A DNA stretch of 64,000 nucleotides from Leptomonas pyrrhocoris (taxonomy: Eukaryota; Euglenozoa; Kinetoplastea; Trypanosomatida; Trypanosomatidae), in NCBI RefSeq assembly GCF_001293395.1, contig NW_015438374.1:200255-264254 (forward strand), in the 5' to 3' direction. The position numbers and the translations under genes were made by a program. The stretch's first letter is position 1, and each line of letters opens with the position of its first letter. Shown here one piece after another: positions 30,585 to 40,217 of this stretch. The notes under the pieces are model-generated. The model was given only the letters and a program-made list of their open reading frames with translations. It did not search any database and was not told the DNA's origin.

Positions 30585-31394
30585 ATGGGCTGCACCAAGA
30601 GCAAGCCAGCGCGTGGCGACGGGGCCAGCCCGGCGCAGAACCACAACGGGGCAGCGAGGACGCAAGAGGAGAAGGCAGCCGCAAAGCAGGCGCAGAACGA
30701 GCAGAAGATGGCGGAGCGGCGCAGCGAGAAGGAGCTGCAGATGGAAGAGCGACGCAGCGAGCGGGAGCGCAACGAGAAGCTGTGGAATAAGAGCAAGGAT
30801 CCGAGGGGCGGGACCGGCGGTGCCTACCGCGCCCCCCAGCAGAAGGGCAGCGCCTACCTGATGGCCAAGTCGGACAAGGGAGAGGCGAAGGGCGGGTGCG
30901 GTGGCAGCTACGGCCACCTGAGCAGCCACAACGGTTCCCAGTACGAGATGAGCGTTGGCGCGCAGACACCGCGTGGCGGCTGCGGCGGGGAGTACCGCCG
31001 CCCGGAGAGCAACAACGGCGGCAGCCGCCGTGGCAGCCGCTACGGCAGTCAGTACGGCGGCAACGAGCGGGAGATGAGCGTGGGCGCGCAGACACCGCGT
31101 GGCGGCTGTGGCGGTGCCTACCGCAGCAGCAACTACGGTGGCAGTCGCCAGGGCAGCCAGTATGGCGGGTCTCAGCGTGCGATGAGTGTGGGGGACGGGA
31201 CGCCGCGGGGTGTGTCGGGTGCGACGTACCGCCGCACAGACAATGCCAGCAACAAGGGTGACGCACCGAAAGCCAACGGCACCGCACCGAAAGCCAACGG
31301 TACCGCAGTGAAGGCTAACGGAGATAATGCGCAGCCCAACACCTTACGCCGCGTCGCCACGGAGCCGTCGGCCTCTCTGCAGCAGCCGGAGTAG
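30585..31394 (+). CDS. Predicted N-myristoylated/palmitoylated repeat protein
   Basis: Encodes 269 residues. The N terminus MGCTKSKP is a strong dual-acylation signal (Gly2 myristoylation, Cys3 palmitoylation), which in trypanosomatids often directs proteins to the flagellar or plasma membrane. Residues 25-70 are a highly charged alpha-helical stretch (Glu/Arg/Lys/Gln). Residues 80-220 hold three degenerate repeats beginning MSVG at 122, 164 and 200, each followed by a TPRGG or TPRGV block, a Cys or Ser, and Tyr-Arg, separated by Ser/Gly/Tyr/Asn-rich spacers. Near the end KANGTA-type hexads occur three times. I do not recognise a family. Membrane attachment is inferred from the first residues; the repeat could be a scaffold or a phosphorylation target. 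Confidence 0.8.
   Translation: MGCTKSKPARGDGASPAQNHNGAARTQEEKAAAKQAQNEQKMAERRSEKELQMEERRSERERNEKLWNKSKDPRGGTGGAYRAPQQKGSAYLMAKSDKGEAKGGCGGSYGHLSSHNGSQYEMSVGAQTPRGGCGGEYRRPESNNGGSRRGSRYGSQYGGNEREMSVGAQTPRGGCGGAYRSSNYGGSRQGSQYGGSQRAMSVGDGTPRGVSGATYRRTDNASNKGDAPKANGTAPKANGTAVKANGDNAQPNTLRRVATEPSASLQQPE
30948..31215 (+). repeat. Degenerate in-gene repeat of the MGC protein
   Basis: Three units starting at ATG codons at 30948, 31074 and 31182 (spacing 126 and 108 bp) encode MSVGAQTPRGG or a close variant. The first two share a nearly identical run of about 40 bp. Confidence 0.85.
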
Positions 31395-34313
31395 ATACAT
31401 AAGCATATATATAAGAGCAATTCAAAAACAAAACGAATGAAAAGTCTGTCTCTCTCTCTGTGTGTGCGTGTGTGTGGGATCAAATATACATATACACATA
31501 TGAAATAAAACGGATGCGTACAACTATTTCAGTGTTCTTTTTCTAATTGAAGGTCGTCCAAAATTTCGTTTTCCTATTTTTTTTTTAATTACTTCGACGC
31601 TTGTGGTAACTTGGGTTGATGAGGGCTGAGAATCGTTAGCGTTTTATGAACTATAATGCGAGCTGTGGCGGGTGCCGCTTTTGGCGCTGAGCGTCGATCT
31701 CCTTCATCAGTTTTTTTCTTCCTGTCTTGCAGGCAGAAATATGCGAAGTGAGGGCAATATATAAAAATTTGAAAAATAAAAGAAAAACGTTCACCGGCAA
31801 CCTGCGCTTTTTGCACAGCGTCTATTATCACTCATGTGCGCCAGGAAAGGAAAAAAAGAAATGAGAAAGAAGAGAGTAAATCTTTTCCCTTCCTTTTCTC
31901 TTTGCGTTCTCTCCTGACAGGTGACTGAAAATAAAGGGGAAAAAACACACAGTCGGAGAGCTGTGGTGAGAGATCTGTTTACCTTGCCGAGAAGTTTTTG
32001 CTCCTTTCAACTGGCGGTCTGACTTGGGCCGCCTGGTACGACATCGCTCCGTCTCATGCCAGCGTGCTGTTCAACGTACTTTTCTTCAACAGCTGTCTTA
32101 AAAAGAGTTATTATCTTAATTGCAATGCCACCTGAGCATCTACCTAATTTGAAAACGACATTATTTTTACTTGGTGCTTGCTGATGGCTTCTCGTTTTTC
32201 TTTTTTCTTTTCTGTGTTCGCGCGTTCGTATTTTTCCCCTTTTCTCATGGTGCAGCTCATGCGCGAATATCTGCTCTCTTGTTCAATGGTGTTTCTTCCT
32301 TCTCCATTTTTCTTTTTCTTCTTCTTTCAATGCTAAGCATCCACAATCAAAAAAAAAAAAAATACATTTCCTTCCTCTTTTACTATTTGTACGTCCTACT
32401 TTGTTCTCTCCGTTGTTTCTTATTATTATTTGGCTCCTTCTTTCCTTCGCTTTCGACTTTCCTCCTTGAAACACCAAAAATGCTTGTTCAACAACAACAA
32501 CAACGGGATCCAGACGAGTAAAAAAGAAAATGAATGAAAAATTGAATGAGCGAGGGAATAGAGGGAGTCGAGGGTGTCTTTGGTATAATTACTACTAATA
32601 TTGGTTTTGCTTATTGCGCGATTTGCGGTTTCCTCCCCCTTCTCTCTCTCTCTCTCCCTCTTTTTCTTGTTTTTGTTTTCTTCTGCTCACCGAACACACA
32701 CAAAAGGTTCCACACGTGCAGGCGCGACGAACAACGATCTGCCAAGAGTCACTGCCAGCAAATCCCGTGTTCCTCTCTCCGACTCTCGTCGTGGTCCTTC
32801 GTTGACAGAATTTGTTCGCCGTCGAGTGCTTTTACTGCCAGTACTGTGGTTTCTTTTTGTTTTCGCCTTTCAGGTGCACTCCACAGCTTCTGTTCTTGTA
32901 ATTATTATGTACTTTCAAAAAAAGGAAAAATCCTTCCTCCGTTTTATTTCACTTGTGCGTCTTCTCTCCTTTTCATGTTAGCTTACTCATTTTTCCTACT
33001 TTTTCCTACTTTTGTATTTGTTTTCTCAAGCTTTCATGTAAGCGCCTCCCCTTTAACCCTGCGTGAGCGTGAGCGTGACGCAGATGTTGAAGGGAGGAAA
33101 AAGGACAGAATAAAACGAACTTTTCTTTGTTTTCTTCGCATATCTTTCTCACACATAAATCGTTGTTAAAGTCGTACCCGAACCACATTTGCTTTCCCCT
33201 TTTCGCTTCTCCTCTTAAGTGGGTGTTGTCTCTCTCTCTCTCTCTATCTCCATTGATTTTTCTCTCGCTTCGGACGCCTGACTTGTTGTCATGGTTCTCT
33301 ATCTGCGTGTGTGTTGGTGTATGTATGTGTGTGTGTGTCTGTGTTGGTGTGAACGGCGAGGACGTCGCGAGCAGGTGTGCCATGGACGCAAAAGAAAAAC
33401 AAAAACTATGCACGTGAGAAAACAGGGCGGCCCAAAGGCGGAACATAACGTTCGTTGATTCGTAAAAGTTCTGGATTCTTCTATGCGTTGGATGCCATCT
33501 TGTCTACCAGAAGATCAGTTAAAGATGCGCTTTCACTCAATGATTATCCTCTCTTTTCTGTTCAACTAGTTCAAATCTTGGGGAAAAAAGATAGTGGGTT
33601 CTGTGTCTCATCACACGCATGCCAACGACCATTGCTGGCGTGGAGGTGAACCAAACAAATACCTTCAAATATATGTTTTGTACGTAAAGCGCCAAGCAAC
33701 TTCAACCGTGAACAAGCGAACAGCGTCGCGAGAACGAAGCGAGAGTTGGCTGGACCCGCTGGGCTTACAAGAGATTCGGACGCTTCTGCTCCTCGACGCG
33801 ATTTCCCCAGGCCGTCGAGTACACACACACACACGAATAAAAAAAAACCAATGTCATTCAACGTATGCTGCGTCACCAAGTCTTCTGTTGAGGTCGTCTT
33901 CGGCTATCTCTTTCTCTCCCCTCCCCTCTCTCCCTACCTTTTTTTTTTTAAATCAACGAACGCTTTCAAATAATAAAAATATGTCGCATTCAAACAAACA
34001 AACCATTATTATGGCAAATGATTCTCCTCACGCCGGCAGAGTTTAACAGCTTCTTCATCATTTATCATCATTACTGTCGCTTTCCTCTCTTTTTTCTTCG
34101 TGTTTTCTACTTTGTTTAACACATTTGTGAAGATTTTTTTTTTGCTCTGTAAAGTCTTCCAGAAGTTTCGACCATCTCTTACCAGCTCCTCGCTCCACCT
34201 CGCGCGTAGTCTCCTCTTCAAAAAATAATAAAAAAGGAATTTACCCCTTTAACCCTTTCTTTTCCGTTTCTCTCTCTCACTTCACCCGTCTACAAAAAAA
34301 AACCAAAAGAAAA
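31395..34313. other. Long AT-rich spacer
   Basis: About 2.9 kb without a supported gene. It is T-rich with many pyrimidine tracts and short simple repeats (CT near 33231-33245, TG near 33310-33350, CA near 33822-33834). Open frames are composed of low-complexity Phe/Ser/Leu and are not credible proteins. Confidence 0.6.
34240..34309 (+). promoter_or_regulatory. Predicted spliced-leader acceptor for cytochrome b5
   Basis: A pyrimidine tract at about 34240-34291 is followed by an A-rich stretch whose first AG is at 34308-34309, four bases before the ATG at 34314. This implies a very short leader unless an upstream AG is used. Confidence 0.5.
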
Positions 34314-34742
34314 ATGTCAGGTGATCTTCAGATTTACTCGTGGGACGAGATCGCGAAGCACAGCACCGAGGATGACTGCTGGGTCGTCATGTACGACAAG
34401 GTGCTGGATGTGACGAAGTTCCTGAACGAGCACCCGGGTGGCCTGGACCCGCTGAAGGACATGGCGGCGCAGGACATCACGAGCAGCTTCGAGAGCATCG
34501 GCCACACCAGCACGGCACTGGTGAAGAGTAAGACGTTCATCATCGGCCGCACCGACCCCGAGGATACGAAGCGGCGCAAGGCAGCGGCGGCGCAGAGGGC
34601 GTCTGCGCCGGCCCCGCGCTGGTCGGACACGAAGCCGGAGGATCTGCGCAAGTACGCCGACGGCGGCGGCATCATCCCGCTGTGGGTGCTCGTTGCCGTT
34701 GCGGCGATCATTCTTGCCATCATTGTGTACCTCTTGATGTGA
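34314..34742 (+). CDS. CYB5: Tail-anchored cytochrome b5
   Basis: Encodes 142 residues. The heme domain carries the HPGG motif with axial ligand His40 and a second ligand at His64 in IGHTSTA, with the usual spacing, and the family hallmark WVVMYDKVLDVTKFL just upstream. A charged linker (about residues 78-115) leads to one hydrophobic segment, residues 121-141, ending at the last residue but one: the layout of microsomal or mitochondrial outer-membrane tail-anchored b5. It donates electrons to desaturases, hydroxylases or cytochrome P450-type partners; the partner here is unknown. Size matches the family. Confidence 0.95.
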   Translation: MSGDLQIYSWDEIAKHSTEDDCWVVMYDKVLDVTKFLNEHPGGLDPLKDMAAQDITSSFESIGHTSTALVKSKTFIIGRTDPEDTKRRKAAAAQRASAPAPRWSDTKPEDLRKYADGGGIIPLWVLVAVAAIILAIIVYLLM

Positions 34743-37368
34743 CGTGAAAAGAGAAAGCTTTCTTTTATTTGGGCTCGACACACAACGAAACAGAGCAGAG
34801 GAACTGTAAGAAGAAGACGAAGGACTACGGATGTCCGTCGCTCTTGACGCTCTTTAAATGCTGTCCCCTTCTTTTTTTTCCCGTTGTTTCTTCATGTTCT
34901 CTTGCTCTTTGTTTTCTCCTTTCTTCATCAGCTCAAAATACGGGGAAATGCGGGTGTGAATGATTTTTTTAGTTTGATTTTTTGTTTTGTTTTGTTCTAC
35001 GCCTCTTAATGCCCGAACAGCACGCAAAAAAGAACCCTCTATCTATCTATCTATCTATATACCTAACACACTTACGAAGATAAAAAGGGAAAAAAATATA
35101 AGCTTCTACGCCTACCTGAAATTCGGTTCACGTGCATCGACTTTTTTTTTTTTTTTAAAGTTCCTCTCTGTTTTTGTTCGAGGGAGAAAAGAAAGGGTAA
35201 AGGAAATCGGGCATACTCCTCCTTCGTTAACCACACGACACAAACTTTTTGTTTTTAATCAAAAATACAAAAGAAGGGCAACGTCGAGTTCAATGAAATA
35301 AACTCTCTTTCTAACGCTTCTTTTTTCTCTCTATTTTTATCACGCCTTTTCCATTATTCACTTATGAGAATTTAATGTTTTTGGGTTGTGTGTTTTGAGT
35401 TGTGGCTACCTCGAAAAAACCAGAAAGAAAAAAACTGTGGCAGCTGAGATAGAACGGAAAGCTATTATAAGAAAGAAAGAAAGAAAAAGGCAGACGAAAG
35501 CGAACAATCCCCAGCTGTATTCTTTCCTTCCTTTCGACTTCCGGTCAATGTGCTTTTGATGGTTGTACGATTTGGTCTTCTAAACTCAACGTGGTAGCGT
35601 CTACGCAAATGTGTGCGAAACAACAACAGAAAAAAACTTATATAATGCGAGAGCGGGAGACGCTCGCCGGTTTATTATTATTATTTCGGTTTTCTTTCTT
35701 GGTATTGTTCTCTTCTGAGTCGCCTCACCTTTACTCGGTGTTGCGGCCGACGTTTTGCCTTAAAAAAAAACAAAACAAAACAAAAAAAAGGCGCAGTTTG
35801 GATAACCTGCATTGGTGTGCTTTTTCTAATGTTTTCTTTTCCATTTTCGTTCCCTTTTTTTCCATTCCAAGTGTTGTTTCCTTCTTTTTTTTTTTTCTTG
35901 TCTTTCCGCTGCCCGCGTTGTTCTCCCCCGAGCCGGTTCTTAGAGGTCACCGCGCCCCCATCCAAAGAACGATCGGGCAAGCAACGGGTGCGAGCGAAGG
36001 AGAAACAGAGCGGCGATTTCACGTTGAAGTACCCCTCGTTAGATGGTGTGTTCTTTCCTCCTTCCCCTCGTCGGTGGTTCTTCACTTTCTGAGGTGTGGC
36101 TGGCGAAAGACTGTGGGAAAGAAAGAAAAAAAAATACGGAAAGTAAAAGTTGAAGTGCTCGTCGTGTGGACGCCCCCACCCTTTTTCTCTGTTCTTCTTT
36201 TTCCTTCAAACAAACAATAAATTGGTGTTGCTGAGGTGGGACGAAATACAACAGCAAAAAGCAAAGGCTTACATCTCTTCCAGCGGGAGATTTCAAAGCG
36301 AGTGTGAACCGCCGTGCAAAAGCGGATATTCAGGTCAGGCTAGATGTCATCAAAAAAACAAAAGTAATAATAGAAGCATAATTGGGCAAAGCAACCGTGC
36401 GTTGCGTGGACGGCTTCAATAAAAAGAAGAAGCCTTCCGTCGCTTTCGTTGGGTGACTTGTTCGTTATGGCTCCCTCCATTATTGTAGCGCCCTGCATGC
36501 CCCACCACAGAGGGGAGATGGAAGAACGGCACCGGCCGTGTTCCTCGTGTCTGCTCGCCACGGATTGCGGGACACTGTGAAGAGCGGGGGGCTGAAATGC
36601 GGAGGTGGGGACTCCTCCAAAGAAGAAAGAAACGTATCCGTACCTTAAGTTGAGCGCTGTCTCACTAACACGGAATCGAACTGATTCTGCGGGGATCGTG
36701 TAGGAGGTAACAGAGGAGCTGGGGGATTTTTTTTCCTCTTCCATACGGTTGCATCTCACGATTGTTTTTTCAAACTTGGTCCGCGGACCTCGCACACTGC
36801 ACCTCTCTCCACCCCTCTCCCTCTTTTCTCTTTTCTCTCTTTCTTTTTGTTCTACACTCCGGCGAAAAGTACCCACCTCCCCGTTCTTTAGGGTTTTCCA
36901 ATAGTGAATAGGCAGACGAAAGGTGGCGGGAAGAAAGGCAGCAGCAGCGGCGGCAGGTATACATACAACTGCGTATTAGTAGAGCATTCACTAAGCAAGC
37001 AAACAAGTGGAGAGAGACGGCGTAAACCTGGCTGATCTCCCTGCTTTACTGTTTCTGGGTTTTCCCCCCGCGGCGTGTTCTGCGAAACGAAAGTATTATC
37101 TAGTAAAGTCAATTCTCCTCTTTTCTTTTTTCCTTGTTGTGCTGATCCTCCGGTCAAACACTCTGGAGACACCGAGGTTTTTCTTTATCTAAGCGAGGGT
37201 TAAAGGAAAAAATAAAGAGAAAGTGTATATTTCTTTCGCGCAACTCTGCGTCTATCACGTTTGACGTGTTGACGCACACAGGCGCGCTTTGCTATCGATT
37301 ATTATCACACGGCTCAGCCACAACATCGCTTTACACCACCCCAAAGGCAAACAAACAATTCAACCAGC
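34743..37368. other. Long spacer before the carboxylase gene
   Basis: About 2.6 kb without a supported gene. It holds a TATC repeat (about 35040-35058), a GAAA repeat (about 35470-35487), several poly-T/poly-A runs and a GC-richer island at about 36440-36620 with no recognisable protein. Confidence 0.6.
37230..37281 (+). promoter_or_regulatory. Candidate spliced-leader acceptor for the carboxylase gene
   Basis: A weak pyrimidine-rich stretch (about 37230-37250) is followed by CACACAG with AG at 37280-37281, giving an 87-nt leader to the ATG at 37369. Weaker than the other predicted sites. Confidence 0.4.
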
Positions 37369-39369
37369 ATGTTCCGCACGTCGCTGGCACGATCGTTGCT
37401 GCGCCGCGCGACGGCACCCAGCAAGAGAACCACCGTCGCCGCCGCCACCGCCGCGTCGCTCTGCTTTCCGCGCAAGTTTGAAAGCACCATTGCGAAGGGT
37501 GGAGAGGAATTGGCGAGCACAGCAACGGACACTCCCGCTGCGAACGCACGCGCCACGGCAGCCACCGCCACGGAGCCGCCGCTGCGCGCCACGCCGGCCG
37601 AAAAGGCATCTCCACCCTCCAAGCCTCACGGCATCGACTACGCCAGTCTCTACGCGCACCACCCGGTCGACTACGAGCGGTCGACGACGCAGGCCCCGAA
37701 CATCCTGCGCTTTCCTGCTGACGTGTCGAACCCGGCCTTCCAGGAGAACATGCGGCGGATGGAGGGCCTCGTCGAGCAGCTGCGGGCGCGTGTGCGCTAC
37801 GTGCAGGCCGGGGGTGTCATTTCAGCGGAAGAGGCGGCCGCAGCGGGTGTGTCGCTCGACTCCAAAAAGGCAGACGATCTGGTCCGCACGTTGCACCTCA
37901 GCCGAGGAAAGATGCTCGCACGGGAGCGGATCGAGAAGCTGGTGGATCCCGGCACGCGCTTCCTTGAGCTCTCACAGCTGGCCGGCTGGGACCTCTACTG
38001 GGACGAGAAGAGTAAGTCCTACGAGCGCTGCTACAGCGGCGGCATCGTGACCGGTGTGGGGGTGGTGAGCGGAGTGCGCTGCATGATCGTCGCGAACGAC
38101 GCCACCGTGAAAGGGGGCACCTACTACCCCATCACCGTCAAGAAGCACCTGCGAGCGCAGAAGATCGCGGAGCAGAACCACCTGCCCTGCATCTACGTCG
38201 TCGACAGCGGCGGTGCGAACCTCAGCCGCCAGGACGACGTCTTCCCCGACGAGCAGCACTTCGGCCGCATCTTCTTCAACGAGGCGAGCATGTCGCACAA
38301 GAACATCACACAGATTGCGGTGGTGCTGGGCAGCTGCACGGCCGGCGGCGCCTACGTGCCGGCGATGGCGGATGAGGCGATTCTGGTGGCCCGTACCGGG
38401 ACGATCTTCCTCGGGGGTCCGCCGTTGGTGCTGGCGGCGACCGGTGAGGTGGTTACCCCGGAGGACCTCGGCGGCGCGGACGTGCACTGCCGCGTCAGCG
38501 GTGTAGCGGACCACTACGCGACGGATGACCTGCACGCCCTCTACGTCGCCCGCCGCTGCGTGGCGAACCTGAACCTGCGGCGCTGGAATGAGCGGCGCAA
38601 CCCGACCGACGTGAAGCCGGTTGCCCCGCTGTACGACCCGAAGGAGCTGGGTGGCTTTATTCCGGATATGCTGGCCGCCGTCGTGAAGAGCTTCGACGTG
38701 CGTGCCGTTATCGCCCGCATCGTGGATGGCAGCCACTTCGACGAGTTCAAGGCCCTATACGGCACCACGCTGGTCTGCGGCTTCGCACACGTGGAGGGGA
38801 TGGAGGTGGGCATCGTCGCAAACAACGGCATCCTCTACTCGGAGTCCGCGCTGAAGGGGGCTCACTTTATTCGACTGTGCTGCCAGCGCAACGTCCCGCT
38901 TCTCTTTCTGCAGAACATCACGGGCTTTATGGTGGGGAAGAAGTACGAGGAGGGCGGCATCGCGCGGAACGGCGCTCGCCTGGTCACTGCTGTGGCGACG
39001 GCAACCGTGGCGAAGATCACGGTGCTGATCGGTGGCAGCTACGGCGCCGGCAACTACGGCATGTGCGGACGCGCCTTCGAGCCGCGGTTTCTCTTTATGT
39101 GGCCGAACGCACGGGTGAGCGTGATGGGCGGCAACCAGGCCGCTACCGTGCTCGCCCTCACGGACCGCCGTCTGAAGAACGCGTCGGCGGCGGAGGTGCA
39201 GGCTTTCAAGGACACGGTGAAGGAGAAGTACGACAGGGAGGGCTCGTGCTACTACAGCACGGCGCGCCTGTGGGACGACGGGGTGATTGCGCCGGAGGAC
39301 ACGCGTACGGTGGTGGCCGAGGCGCTGCGTGCGACACGGCTGGTGCCAACCACGAACACGGAGCAGTAA
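37369..39369 (+). CDS. MCCB: 3-Methylcrotonyl-CoA carboxylase beta subunit, mitochondrial
   Basis: Encodes 666 residues. The first 40 residues ([20 protein letters not shown]...) are basic and hydroxylated with no acids, a typical mitochondrial presequence. The rest is a carboxyltransferase of the biotin-dependent acyl-CoA carboxylase family: [20 protein letters not shown] (about residue 277), [43 protein letters not shown], and near the C terminus [19 protein letters not shown] and [11 protein letters not shown]. These blocks fit MCC beta better than propionyl-CoA carboxylase beta. The subunit transfers carboxyl from biotin to 3-methylcrotonyl-CoA in leucine breakdown and needs a biotin-carrying alpha subunit, which is not in this window. 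The 120-residue variable N-terminal part is longer than usual. Confidence 0.93.
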   Translation: MFRTSLARSLLRRATAPSKRTTVAAATAASLCFPRKFESTIAKGGEELASTATDTPAANARATAATATEPPLRATPAEKASPPSKPHGIDYASLYAHHPVDYERSTTQAPNILRFPADVSNPAFQENMRRMEGLVEQLRARVRYVQAGGVISAEEAAAAGVSLDSKKADDLVRTLHLSRGKMLARERIEKLVDPGTRFLELSQLAGWDLYWDEKSKSYERCYSGGIVTGVGVVSGVRCMIVANDATVKGGTYYPITVKKHLRAQKIAEQNHLPCIYVVDSGGANLSRQDDVFPDEQHFGRIFFNEASMSHKNITQIAVVLGSCTAGGAYVPAMADEAILVARTGTIFLGGPPLVLAATGEVVTPEDLGGADVHCRVSGVADHYATDDLHALYVARRCVANLNLRRWNERRNPTDVKPVAPLYDPKELGGFIPDMLAAVVKSFDVRAVIARIVDGSHFDEFKALYGTTLVCGFAHVEGMEVGIVANNGILYSESALKGAHFIRLCCQRNVPLLFLQNITGFMVGKKYEEGGIARNGARLVTAVATATVAKITVLIGGSYGAGNYGMCGRAFEPRFLFMWPNARVSVMGGNQAATVLALTDRRLKNASAAEVQAFKDTVKEKYDREGSCYYSTARLWDDGVIAPEDTRTVVAEALRATRLVPTTNTEQ

Positions 39370-40217
39370 CGAAGTGATGAAAAAAGAAAAAGAAAAACAA
39401 GACCGCGCGTGACGCTGCGCGTGCGTCGGTGCGTGAAAGGCTGAGAGGCAGAGGGGAAAGGGGACTAGTAAGCTCTGCAGCACTTGCCGTGCAGTGTGGG
39501 TCCATGCTTTCTGATCGGTGTCTTTTCCTCCGTTTTCCGCCGTTACACGCTCGTCAAGCGATGCTTCATGAACGACTCGATCTATCTCTCTATATAGAAG
39601 AAAAAAAGAAAAGAAATACCTGCTCTCGTAGTAGCGATGAAGAAGATGACGTAAGCTTCACGTCTCCTGAGGTGATTTCCACCTATCTCCTTGGCCAGCG
39701 CCACCTATGAAGGCGACCGGGGAAAGCCACCTGTCAATCGGCATTACCCATGTATATATATGTATATATATATATGTCAAAGCAACTGGAATGCAAGGAG
39801 CGGCATTATCACTTTACGTAGCCTATGTGCTGACTCACCTTGACGTACGTAAATGGTGTGCATTGGCGCGTTCTCACCAACGTGCGGAGCGCACCGTACG
39901 GCACCTTCATTGGGACTTCCTCTGCTCCAACCGCGCTGTTCCCCTTTCCTTGGAAAAAAAACTTTTCTCCTCTTGTCTTCGTTCTGTTGCTGGAGTAGTG
40001 AAGCGCCACAGTGGTTTTTCTTTTTGAAATCTCTACTTAGAAAAGGAGAGCTTACAGAGGAAGAGACACGTCCGTTTCTTCTGGTGCTTTACACCTCTCT
40101 TCTACTTCGAGCCGCAGCGCGTTGCTGCGTGAGCGACTCCGCCGTAGGACCGAAGGACGTACACGCACGCACACACATCTGCAAAAATACCTTAATTGAA
40201 GACGCACACGAGCCTCC
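39370..40217. other. Spacer upstream of the zinc-knuckle gene
   Basis: About 0.85 kb, no gene supported. A TA-rich stretch lies at about 39751-39775. A pyrimidine-rich stretch near 40074-40108 precedes AG at 40110-40111, a likely splice acceptor 106 nt before the next ATG. Confidence 0.6.

Noticed and set aside
32546-33169. 207-codon frame in the 2.9-kb spacer
   Set aside because: Phe/Ser/Leu-rich translation of pyrimidine tracts; base composition unlike the real genes.
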